Origin: Colletes latitarsis
Taxonomy: Eukaryota > Arthropoda > Insecta > Hymenoptera > Colletidae
NCBI RefSeq assembly: GCF_051014445.1
Contig: NW_027488365.1
Location: forward strand, 45,828,001 to 45,892,000
DNA: 64,000 bases
Direction of reading: 5' to 3'
This document shows positions 23,686 through 32,396 of the stretch, piece by piece. The position numbers and the translations under genes were made by a program. Within the stretch, counting starts at the first letter, position 1. Each line of letters begins with the position of its first letter. The notes beneath the pieces are model-generated. The model was not told the origin of the DNA. It was given only the letters and a program-made list of their open reading frames with translations, and made no database searches.

Positions 23686-24903
23686 TTAGTCCCTTTTTTC
23701 ATAATCATAAACAAAATGATAACTTATATCTATATGCTTGGAATTTTTTGAAAATTTTCCATTTTTTGATAAGGCTATCGCTCCAATATTGTCTTCATAT
23801 ATTTTTACTGGATTGTCATTCTTCACGTCAAAAACAGATAAAATGCCCTTAATTGGAATGATTTCTTCTACACAATCAGCAAGAGCGTAGTATTCAGCAT
23901 GCGTTGAGGCTCTGGAGACAATTTTTTGTTTTTGCGATTTCCATAGTACTACATTTCCAAAAACTCGTATGATTATCCCTGTAGTCGATTTTCTGTCCGT
24001 AGTGTCTGCAGCCCAATCAGCGTCAACAAATGCATCCATTATTTCCTGAGTAGTTGAGTTATAAACAAGATTTATGGAACGAGTGTGATACAAGTATTTT
24101 AGAACACGTGTGCTGTCATAGCTATTTTGGAATCGACTTAGGTAATTGACCGCAAATGAAATGTCTGGGCGAGTACCATTTGCAATATACAATAATGCTC
24201 CAATTAAATTCCTATATTTCAGTTCTTCATCCACTATATCAGCAGGTTCAATTTTTCGATTCATTTCCATAGGTGTATCGAACCTTTTACTATTTATTAT
24301 TCCGTACTTATGACTAAGATTTTCAATATATTTTTCTTGATTCAAGTATATTTCCTCTTTACTTTGGTTACGTTGTACTTCAATTCCCAAGTATTGCTTT
24401 ATTTGTCCCAAGTCTTTCATGCGAAATCGTTTATTAAGCATGATCTTAACTTCATCTATAGCCATTTCATTTATACCACTGATTAATATATCATCCACAT
24501 ATAAAATAATATATATTTTTGTGTCGTTTATCTCTCCAGTATACAGACAGTAATCATAATCAGATCTTTTAAAATGCAAGCTTATCATGTAATTATGAAA
24601 ACAATCATACCAGTCACGTGGACTTTCTTTCAATCCATAAAGCGCCTTCTTAAGTAAACAAACCTTATCTGACTGTATATTACTACCATCAGGAGGGTAG
24701 ATGTAAACTTCAGACTTGATATTTCCGTTTAAAAAAGCTGTTTGAACATCCATTTGTTCTATTTTTAAATTTTTAACACATGCAATTGACAGCAACACCT
24801 TTAGCGTGCTCATTCTTGCAACCGGTGAATAAACTTCTTCATCGCTTTGGTACAACTGTTGGAAATGCGACTTTGGCGACAATGCGCGCTTTGCATACTC
24901 CAT
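23686..24903 (-). pseudogene. pol: Copia reverse transcriptase and RNase H (405-codon open stretch)
   Basis: RVT_2 palm and fingers: D52 in QMDVQTAFLNG, then KALYGLKESPRDWY and the YVDD box at 135-138 (catalytic Asp pair). The connection block follows (TPMEMN, GALLYIANGTRPDISFAVNYLS), then Copia-type RNase H with DADWA (294-298), E337 in STHAEYYAL, EDN (370-372) and KHIDISYHFV. Together these would copy the RNA and degrade it. A few residues seem missing before RVLKYLYHT. The frame is lost at a six-T run (+ strand) after YEKRD, and the usual TDDQIADVLTKSL tail continues in another frame to a stop at 23606-23608. Key residues are intact, so the decay is recent or partly due to sequencing indels. 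Confidence 0.92.
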
Positions 24904-25120
24904 CTGTCTTAATTCTATATATCCACTTTACTTCAATTATTTTCTTATTTATTGGAACGTTGACCAAATCCCATGTGTCGTTTTCTTTTAAACCATCAAG
25001 TTCTTGTTTCATAGCCGCTTTCCATTTTCTTGACTCTTCGCAGTTCAATGGTTCTTGGTAGTTTTCAGGTATCAAAGCATTGCAATAGTTTGTATATACG
25101 ACATGATCATCAAATTTCAC
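24839..25120 (-). pseudogene. pol: Copia reverse transcriptase, N-terminal piece
   Basis: 93 codons with ENYQEPLNCEESRKWKAAMK, then LKENDTWDLVNVP, KWIYRIKTDG and KARIVAK: the opening blocks of the RVT_2 family. A one-base frame change near 24865, after RIVAK, separates it from the rest of the enzyme (SHFQQLYQSDEEVY). Confidence 0.88.
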
Positions 25121-25225
25121 AACATTTCACACATTATGTTACGCTTGGGGCGTGTATCTTATTTAACTTCCTCAGTTTTGCTGCATTGATCATCGTCAGT
25201 TTTATTTTCTTTTATTTTCAAAACT

Positions 25226-25263
25226 CTTTCTTCTTCTTCTTCTTCTTCTTCTTCTTCTTCTTT
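25226..25263. repeat. (CTT)n microsatellite encoding an acidic/basic linker in pol
   Basis: On the minus strand the run is GAA/AAG codons in the linker between integrase and reverse transcriptase; one frame gives a Glu stretch followed by ERVLKIKENK. Unit 2 (55994-56037) has two more triplets, which keeps the frame. Confidence 0.85.
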
Positions 25264-25339
25264 TGGCGTTTCCCCTTCGTATTTTTCTTCGTTATCAGTA
25301 TTTCTATAAATGGTATATCTTGCACGTGACGACTTACAA

Positions 25340-26323
25340 CTATTTTGTCATTAACCAATATCTGTATACCCTATTAATATTAATTCCTTTTTCGGCCTTT
25401 GGATTTAGCTTTGAATATCTGCATGCCTCGGGAATTCGTACAAAAGCAGTGCTTCCATATAAGTGTAAGTTTGAAACATCAGCCCTTTTATTAAAAAATA
25501 TTTCATATGGTGTTTTTCTTATTCTTGTGTTTGCTAATAGGCGATTTCCAATGTAGGCAGCCGTGTAAATACATTCTGGCCAATAAAACTTGTCGACATT
25601 TGCCTCTGACAGCAAGCAGCGTGCACGATCCATTATCGTTCTGTTGTGCCTTTCGGCGACTCCGTTCAATTCGTGTGTGTATGCTGGTCCTGGTTTCAAA
25701 TAAATACCTTCTCGTTTCGCTAATTCATCAAAGTTTTTGTTAAGATATGATTCTCTTCCATTGTCACATCGAATTTCTTTAATACTTTTTCCAGTTTGAT
25801 TTTTTACTAATTTCCTAATATACCTAATGAAGCAATAAAAAACATCACTTCTTTGTTTTATGCAATACACAACAGCAATTTTACTGAAATCATCTATAAA
25901 AGACACAAAGTATTTCTCACCATTATGACCTGTCTGAGTTATTGGACCATGGACATCTGTATGGACTATTTGTAACAAATCATTTGCTCTTGTACGTTTG
26001 TTTTTAAATTTCAAATTTGTCATTTTATTCTCCGGACAAACTTCGCATTTTATAAATTCGTTTTCGAGTTTCACCGGTGTTCCATTTAGCAGCTGAGCTT
26101 CACACAAATATTTTAAATCTCTAAAATTTGTGTGACAAAGTATATATCTATGCCATTTTTCTATATTTGAAATTCCCATTGAACTAGTGTACGTACTTGT
26201 TTTCTTATTCTCAAGTCTGGCAACTTCTCCATTTAATTCAAAGAGTTTATTTCTTTTAACAGCAATAGCAATGAGTTTTTCTTTCGAATTACAAATTTTA
26301 TTGTAATTCATTGTCTTTCTCAA
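25340..26323 (-). pseudogene. pol: Copia integrase (327-codon open stretch)
   Basis: Longest intact domain of pol's first half. An N-terminal gag-pre-integrase zinc finger has H58, H64, C93 and C96 (WHRYILCH, CEVC). The rve catalytic core follows with D123 (HTDVHGP), D187 (RCDNGRE) and E224 (NGVAERHNRT), the D,D-35-E triad spaced as expected, then the LHLYGSTAFVRIP block of the C-terminal part. It would insert the cDNA into the host chromosome. The last 15 residues (after PKAEKG) are frameshifted nonsense compared with the usual GxxxGY ending. The apparent Met start is internal to the ancestral polyprotein. Confidence 0.88.
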
Positions 26324-26453
26324 ACATTATTTTTAATTGTTTTGATTTACAAATACAAGAGACACTTAGTAAGTTTTGTTTCATTTCTGGTACATAGTAT
26401 ATACATTTTTAATCTTTATTTCCTCCGACTTATCATTAATGTTAATCATTACA

Positions 26454-26602
26454 TTACCAATTTTTTTTTCCAGATATTAGTTTAAAACCATCACCAACTT
26501 TAATATCAACCGGGTTTTGTAGATTTTTGGATTCATAAAAGTACTCATCTGTGTTTATTATGTGATCTGAGCAACCACTATCTAGTAGCCATTTAATATT
26601 TC
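26454..26602 (-). pseudogene. pol: Copia aspartic protease fragment
   Basis: Minus-strand reading gives WLLDSGCSDHI, with the catalytic DSG at 26574-26582, then VDIKVGDGFKLISG, both standard for Copia proteases that cleave the gag-pol polyprotein. The frame stops at 26454-26456 after a nine-base A run (T on the + strand), a likely indel site. The next domain remnant, YVPEMKQNLLSVSC, lies in another frame near 26400. Confidence 0.8.
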
Positions 26603-26754
26603 TACTTCTTCTATTTTGCTACTTTTCATTACTTCAACCTTGAATGAATTGTAATTTCTACTGTCATCTAGACTCGAATTTCCAGCCACTTTTCTATCGT
26701 GTCTATTTTGTATATGTTTGAAAAGGTTGCATTTTGTAATAATTATTAAAGTTT

Positions 26755-27519
26755 TCTGGGCAGTAACGTTGGATGTGCCCTGACTTATTACACTGACTTA
26801 ACATACCGCTTCAGTAGTCGTTGCACTGCTATGCTGATTATCCTTTGAATTGAGATACTTGTTCTGATTGCGTTGTACGTGTCGAAACCTATGACCTCTA
26901 GGATTTTTAGTTAAATTTGAACTAAACGTGCGAGTGTAATTTCTGCTGTACTCAAAGTAGTAACTCTTACCGTTTCTCTTTTGATACTCTAACAGTAATT
27001 TAGATTTTACATACTCGACTGTTTTCTCCTTCGTTGGCAGTGCATCAATAATATCAACAATACGTGAGAAGTTAACGTTAATAACAGATAATTCAATTTA
27101 TCCTCTTCATTCACAGTCTCACCAGTATTTTTGAGCCTATTTATATGCGTTTCAAATTCGTTAAAGAAGTCACTTGGATTTTCACCTTCTTTCATTTTTA
27201 ATTCTAACAATCTTCTTTTACACAATAGCTTTACTGCACTGTTTTTAACTAGATAAATTTCGTCAAGCTTTGCAATCATATTTTTCGCAGTCGTTTCTGA
27301 TATTATTAATTCTAACTGAGTGTTTGAAATACTGTTTACGATGTAACTTTTTGCTTTAATTTCCTTTTTTATTCCAATCTTCGACTCTTATTTCAGCCGG
27401 TCTTTCATCATGTAGAATAACCTCGTTACAGTCTTTCATTTCTAAAAATACATTTAGCCTGAATTTCCAGTTCCATAAAATATTTGTAACATGAAATCGT
27501 CCTTTTTTTCACTTGCCAT
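26755..27519 (-). pseudogene. gag: Copia gag (UBN2-type) with degenerate zinc knuckle
   Basis: Likely start is the ATG at 27519 (MASEKKDDF), 84 bp inside the 5' LTR edge. After a frameshift the text continues with WKFRLNVFLEMKDC and then an open stretch (27279-27007) with LKMKEGENPSDFFNEFETHI, the typical UBN2/retrotran_gag block that forms the capsid core. A further frameshift near 27065 restores DIIDALPTKEKTVEYVKSKL. Near 26760-26792 is CNKSGHIQRYC, a CCHC knuckle remnant whose first Cys is out of frame. At least three frame changes; no functional capsid protein can be made. Confidence 0.8.
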
Positions 27520-27590
27520 GCTTCAAACTTAGGTTATCTTCCTTTCACAACTAAATTTCTTTTCTTTACTGTTAACGAACAAACCACGGA

Positions 27591-27602
27591 CCTCTGCTAC
27601 CA
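27591..27602 (-). promoter_or_regulatory. Primer-binding site, initiator-Met tRNA type
   Basis: On the minus strand TGGTAGCAGAGG directly follows the 5' LTR with no gap. It is complementary to CCTCTGCTACCA, the 3' end of animal initiator methionine tRNA. Copy at 58365-58376. Confidence 0.75.
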
Positions 27603-27794
27603 TGTTAAAATACTGTTTATATTATTTATTATAATGAATCTTGTTACAAAACAAACACACTTATTTTCCATTGTGAAAAGAAAACTTAAAAACTAAAAGA
27701 ACATTTCTCGACGTGTGCTTCTTTCACACACACACACACACACACACTCCTAAACACTAAAGAAACTAACGAATTTTAAGTCATATTTCTAACA
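27603..27794 (-). repeat. Copia 5' LTR (right on + strand)
   Basis: 192 bp, same termini, with a short CA tract. In element orientation this is the 5' LTR that would hold the promoter. It differs from 23340-23583 in the ACATTTCTCGACGTG block (ACATTCCTCTACATG in the other). Confidence 0.92.
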
Positions 27795-27936
27795 ATAACA
27801 GTAACAGTTTATAAAAAAATAACGAATTTCCACAGATGCATAGAAATGCATATCAATAATGTACTGAATTAGGCGAATCGAATAATGTATAACTCACCCC
27901 GATCCGTGAACGGGCCTAGCGTTTGCTAGGAATATA

Positions 27937-28254
27937 ATGTTCCATAACTTTTCAACAAAGTCTAAAATTTTTCCCAAGGGTTTTTGAATACCTATACACT
28001 GTATAGATATCCTGTTTCCTTCAACCGAACGACATGTGTCCCTAAAAAATATATTTATAAAGTAAGTCGGTCAAGTAGGAAGAATATTCAGATATTTAAG
28101 AATATGAATATATTGGTAAAAATATCCATTCCTCTTACCTTTATGTCCTGTGTATTGGATAATATAGATTTACATACTTTTACCGCTGAATTCGAAATTC
28201 TGAACTAAACATAGGTACAGGACTCGTAAAAACCGTTTTTTATTCTTTTTATAG
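27937..28254. other. Spacer right of the Merlin element; no gene seen
   Basis: AT-rich; holds the palindrome CTATACACTGTATAG (27994-28008) and the direct-repeat member 28056-28246. No supported gene. Copy at 58711-59028. Confidence 0.5.
28056..28246 (+). repeat. Diverged direct repeat, right member
   Basis: Partner of 21577-21868, about 65% similar by eye with indels. It lies outside the right end of the Merlin element. Copy at 58830-59020. Confidence 0.5.
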
Positions 28255-28521
28255 TTTTATCTGTTTTCCAAAAAACAACCAATTAAATTAAGTTGCAAGA
28301 ATGCAAAAGCGATAAAACTTACAGAGGCTTTAATAGAAAATTATAAAACAAAATGTTTACTTAAGACTTTACCTTTTGTAAAAACCGGCGATATTGACTG
28401 TGTGTGTGTAAATCGTCGTACGTTCGTGCCCGGTGCAGTAAAACACGTGCATCGATCTAGGTTACGTACGTTCCTCACGTGCCACTTTCTCAATCTATAC
28501 TTTTACATAAAAATTACTTAG
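28255..28521 (+). other. 88-codon open frame after an acceptor-like AG, unrecognised
   Basis: The frame opens directly after TTTTTATAG and reads KAIKLTEALIENYKTKCLLK, then LPFVKTGDIDCVCVNRRTFV, to a stop at 28519-28521. The second half is CpG-rich (28395-28480). There is no initiating Met; it could be an exon remnant or chance. I recognise no family. Copy at 59029-59295. Confidence 0.25.
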
Positions 28522-28610
28522 AAAATCACTCCTACTCCTCATTTGGACAGAATTTTTACTTTCATGATTTTAGCGAAAAGTCGTTTTCCTGCTCGGGGAA
28601 CACATATGTA

Positions 28611-29986
28611 CAGGGTGTTCGGCCACCCCTGGGAAAAATTTTAATGGGGGATTCTAGATGCCAAAATACGAAAATACAGACGAAAATCAAGAATACCAAT
28701 TTGTTGATAGAGGCTACGTTGAAAAGTTATTAACAATTAAACTCAAAAATTTCAAATCGTTCTGGAAAAATTGTTATCGGTTGCGGGGGTCAATTGCAAT
28801 CATTTTTGGTGAATACACATACCTCCGAAATCTTACCCACTTTCGAGATAAAAATTCGAGAATGTGTGAAATTTTTTCGATGGAAAAGAAAAATTTCAAA
28901 TCGTTTTGGAAAAATTGTTATCGGTTGCGGGGGTTACTTACAACCATTTTGGGTGAATCGTCATACCCCCCTAATCATGCGCATTTTCGAGAAAGAAATT
29001 CAGTACGGGCGGAACTTTAAACGTTAATAACTTTTTAATAAAGCCTCCATTAACAAATTGGTATTCTTGATTTTCGTCTTACTTTGGTCTCTAGAATCCC
29101 CTGGGAGAAATTGTAATGGGAGATTCTAGAGGTTAAAGTAGGATGAAAATCAAGAATACCAATTTGTTGATGGAGTAATACGATACTAAACAAGTTATTG
29201 ACGTTTAAAGTTCCGCTCTTACTTTCGAATTTTTTTCTCGAAAATGCGCAGGATTTCGTATGTGGTATGTCTATTCACCGAAAATAATTGTAATTGACCC
29301 CCGAAACCGAAAGTAATTTTTTCAGAACGATTTGAAATTTTCTTTTTCTTTCGTCGAAAAATTTAGGCACTGCCTGTCGATTTTTCTTAAAAATTCCTTT
29401 CTGATTTTTATTCAGTTTGTAAAATAGTTGTTTAATAATACTCTTTGTGTAGGTACCCATGAGCTCTACTCGCGAAAAAAAACGTTTCATTGGAATATAT
29501 TCACTATTCACTATATCAGTAGGAGTTGCGGGGGCTGTTTGAAAATTTGACCAGTTATATGGGATTTTTCTCACTTTACGGGGTCAAGGAACAACTTTTC
29601 CAACATCTCTACATATTCTCCATTAAAATATGCGTTGTGTTGCTGTTTGAAACATTAAAATCGTTCAATCCGGCTGTCGACCAAAAAAAAAAATGCTTGT
29701 AACTGACCCCTGCAACGAAAACTAATTCTTCCAAGACGATTCGAAATTCTTTTTTACTTGAATTTTTTTTGTCGAAACTGAGTAGGATTTCGGGGGTACG
29801 ATTCTAACTGACCTCCGCGACCAAAAATAATTTTTTCAGAACGATTTGAAATTTTTTTATTTAATGTTATTAATAACTACTTTTTAACGAAACCTCAGTC
29901 GAAAAATTGATATTCTTAATTTTCGTCTTATTTTGGCTTCTAGAATCTCCCATTAAAATTTTTCCCAGGGGTGGCCAAACACCCTG
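28611..29986. mobile_element. Composite foldback element (two fused copies)
   Basis: Starts CAGGGTGTTCGGCC and ends GGCCAAACACCCTG, with TA on both sides (28609-28610 and 29987-29988). Near 29097 a truncated right end (TCTAGAATC) joins a truncated left end (CCCTGGGAGAAATTG), so two elements are fused with the outermost TIR bases lost. The left half (28611-29097) has two internal repeats in inverted orientation (TTTCAAATCGTTCTGG near 28747 and TTTCAAATCGTTTTGG near 28893). The right half has them in direct orientation and holds about 300 bp of extra unrelated DNA (about 29390-29690). Non-coding. Confidence 0.75.
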
Positions 29987-30076
29987 TATATATTAAATCA
30001 ATATTAATGAAATTACACCTTGACCGAATTCATTTCAATCCCCCCACACTAATACATATATTGTGTGTAGCCCATA

Positions 30077-31268
30077 AATGGTTGAGAATGGAGTCACCTT
30101 TCCTATACTGGTATTATTAGATGGTCGCAGGTCCTGCATAAATTTCAATTTACATAATTTTTGTTTTGAGTAAACTCATTTTACTTTTTTGTATATTACC
30201 TAATGCAACTCATATTTTCCAGCCATGCGATGTAGGAATATTTAGACGATTAAAAGTTGCATGGCGAAAGGTAGTACAGGAACATAGACAAAGTACGTAG
30301 GTAGACTAAACCCATTACGAAGGTGAATTTCGCACCAATATATATATCATACCATATATAAATTTCATGAAGAAGGAAATGCTTTTAAAGCTTGTGGTGG
30401 CCTATGACCGTTTAACTCAAATACAATTTACTAGACAAAACGTATTTCAGAAAGAAGAAAATAAATTAGAATTCATGTCGCCAGATGAAACTGACATCAA
30501 TGACAGCAATATAGGTAGTTTTACATAGCATTCAAGAGCATATTCCAGATGATCTGAGAGGGGAACAATTTTCTTTTCTATATAGAAAATATTAAAATAC
30601 AATCGGGACACAACTAAGACACAACACAAGACACAACTCGCAGAGAGAAAGCACTGCTGATGTTCAACGCAGTGCAGTTCATAGTAACAGTAAAACCAAT
30701 ACCAGTGTAGAAGACTAATTTAACAACGTTTCGCTAGAAGAAACTAATATATGATATACTGATCATTAATTAACTTTAATATTTCATGACAATGATGCTT
30801 TTACTTTTTTCTAATGGGAATTGTTTTGTTTCCGATGGTACTGAAATCAAACTACATTAATTCTACAACGTTACTTTACTTATTTTCTCGTAAAGACAAA
30901 GATTCTTCAGAATCTATTCTGGATAAACATTATCAACATTATCAAAAAATTGAAAAAACAACAAAGAAAAGAAAAGAAAAGAAAAGAAATATAGAAAGGT
31001 GTGTGCAATCAAAGTTACATCAAAGACATGGAAATAGACTCAGCTTGAAAAAATAGAAGCAATTGATAACCAGGAAAAAGAAAAACAAAGAATGAAAGAA
31101 GAACGATTAGAAAAGAAAAAAACAAGCCGAGAAATTAAAAGAAGAAAAGCTATTGAAAAAAGAAAGAAAAACAGAAAAATGAAAAGGAAAAGGAGAAAGA
31201 AAAGCAAGACGAAGAGAAGGAGAAATGTAAAACTCAAACTAAAAATAAAAATAAAGTTAAGAACGTGA
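30077..31268 (+). pseudogene. pogo/Tigger-type transposase remnant, unit 2 copy
   Basis: Same sequence as 246-1437 with the same frameshifts and stops (for example the stop after AFKACGG), so the decay predates the macro-duplication. The second-Asp block, the QPCDV block and the Lys/Glu-rich tail are all present at +29,831. Confidence 0.72.
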
Positions 31269-31701
31269 AAAGAAAATAATAAATAATATTATTGTGTTGT
31301 TTTTACAGGGTGAATGTAGTAACTGAACCAGGTGGTTATGACTATGCAACATTTTTATTAGCATCTTTTTCAAACTCCACTTGGAACAACACTGTACGTA
31401 TGTATGTATGGGATTATCAGGAACCGTGTTTGTTCGTTAATCGGCACACTCGTATTTATTTCGTTAAACACAGTCACACCTACTACGTACTTTTCTTCAA
31501 TCTTTCTCTCTTCCGTGCTGTCTTTTCTCGCTTTCTGGGTTATTCACCCATCAGCTGTTCGGCCGTACGCTCGCCGCGTGTTGACGGCTTTTTCGGCGGT
31601 AACCGTCTTCGCTCGTGCAAGCTCGTGGACAGCGAACGATTCGCTGTTCGGCCAAAAATTCGTGCGCGATTTAATAATTTTCAACTGCACGGTTCCCTAC
31701 A
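31269..31701. other. No supported gene; CpG-rich stretch, unit 2 copy
   Basis: Copy of 1438-1870 with the same competing open frames and the same duplicated GCTGTTCGGCC. Confidence 0.5.
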
Positions 31702-31703
31702 TA

Positions 31704-32380
31704 CAGGGTGTTCAGCCATCCATGGGAAAAATTTTAATGGGGGATTCTAGAGGTCAAAATAAGACGAAAATCAAGAATACCAATTTGTTGATGGAGGCAC
31801 TGTTAAAAAGTTATTAATGTTTAAAGTTCTGCTCGTACTGAATTTTTTTCTCGAAAATGCGCAAGATTACGGGGGTATGTCTATACATAAAAAATGATTG
31901 TCACCGACCCTCGCAACTGAAAATAATTTTTCACAGAACGATTTGAAATCTTTCTTTTTCATCGAAAAATATAGGCACCCGATTAGATTTTCGGTAAGGA
32001 ATTTTTTTCTCGAAAGTGCGTAGGATTTCGGGGGTATGTGTAATGACCAAAAATGATTGTAATTGACCCCTGTAACCGAAAATAATTTTTTTAGAACGAT
32101 TTGAAAAATTTGTTTTTCGCCGAAAAATATCAACACATACTCGAATTTTTTTCTCGAAACTGAGTAGGATTTCGAATATATGTCTATTCACTAAAAATGC
32201 TTGTAATTGAACTCCGCAGCCGAAAATAATTTTTCTGGAACGATTTGAAATTTTTGAATCAAATTGTTAATAACTTTTTAACGAAGCCTCCATCAACAAA
32301 TTGGTATTCTTGATTTTCGTCTTAGTTTGGCCTCTAGAATATCCAATTAAAATGTTTCTCAGGGCTGGCCGAACACCCTC
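31704..32380. mobile_element. Foldback/MITE element, unit 2 copy
   Basis: Same element as 1873-2549, with TA on both sides and one substitution noted at 31830 (T; C in units 1 and 3). It again abuts the satellite. Confidence 0.82.
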
Positions 32381-32396
32381 TATACTACTATGTTTA

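Larger units (their letters stand above)
23340..27794 (-). mobile_element. Copia-type LTR retrotransposon (4,455 bp), degenerate
   Basis: Complete element on the minus strand: LTR, primer site, gag, protease, integrase, reverse transcriptase, RNase H, LTR. This is the Copia (Pseudoviridae-type) order, integrase before reverse transcriptase. It begins TG and ends CA and is flanked by a perfect 5-bp duplication ATAAC (23335-23339 and 27795-27799). The insertion lies in the right inverted repeat of the Merlin element. Frameshifts in gag, protease, integrase end, RT start and RNase H end make it non-autonomous. The LTRs differ by at least three substitutions over their shared bases, so the insertion is much older than the macro-duplication. 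Confidence 0.95.
21871..27936. mobile_element. Merlin-type DNA transposon with long TIRs, split by Copia
   Basis: The left arm (21871 to about 22056) and right arm (27936 back to about 27800, then 23339 back to about 23265 once Copia is set aside) are inverted copies. Both begin TATATTCCTAGCAAACG and share GGGRTGAGTTATAC, TAATTCAGTAYATTAT, ATGCATTTC and TCTGYGGAAATT. They end with TGACAGGTTCACAG (22024 and, inverted, to 23292). Without Copia the element is about 1.6 kb, a normal size for Merlin. Inside is a transposase remnant with the ISXO2/Merlin motif. Outer TA/TATA flanks are ambiguous and I found no clear 8-9-bp target duplication, so the exact termini are uncertain. Confidence 0.65.
1..29831. 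repeat. Macro-repeat unit 1 (29,831 bp)
   Basis: First of three head-to-tail copies of a composite unit. Base 1 corresponds to base 29832, and every non-satellite landmark recurs at +29,831 (left of the array). The unit joins a pogo remnant, two foldback elements, a 177-bp satellite, a Merlin transposon and a nested Copia element. The phase is set by the window edge; the true junction of the original duplication cannot be located because the unit is continuous with the next one. A large tandem amplification of repeat-rich DNA is the direct reading; an assembly duplication is the alternative. Confidence 0.9.

Noticed and set aside
24780..25743. Plus-strand open frames across the Copia pol region
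   Set aside because: They are antisense shadows of reverse transcriptase and integrase; the minus-strand frames have all the catalytic motifs.
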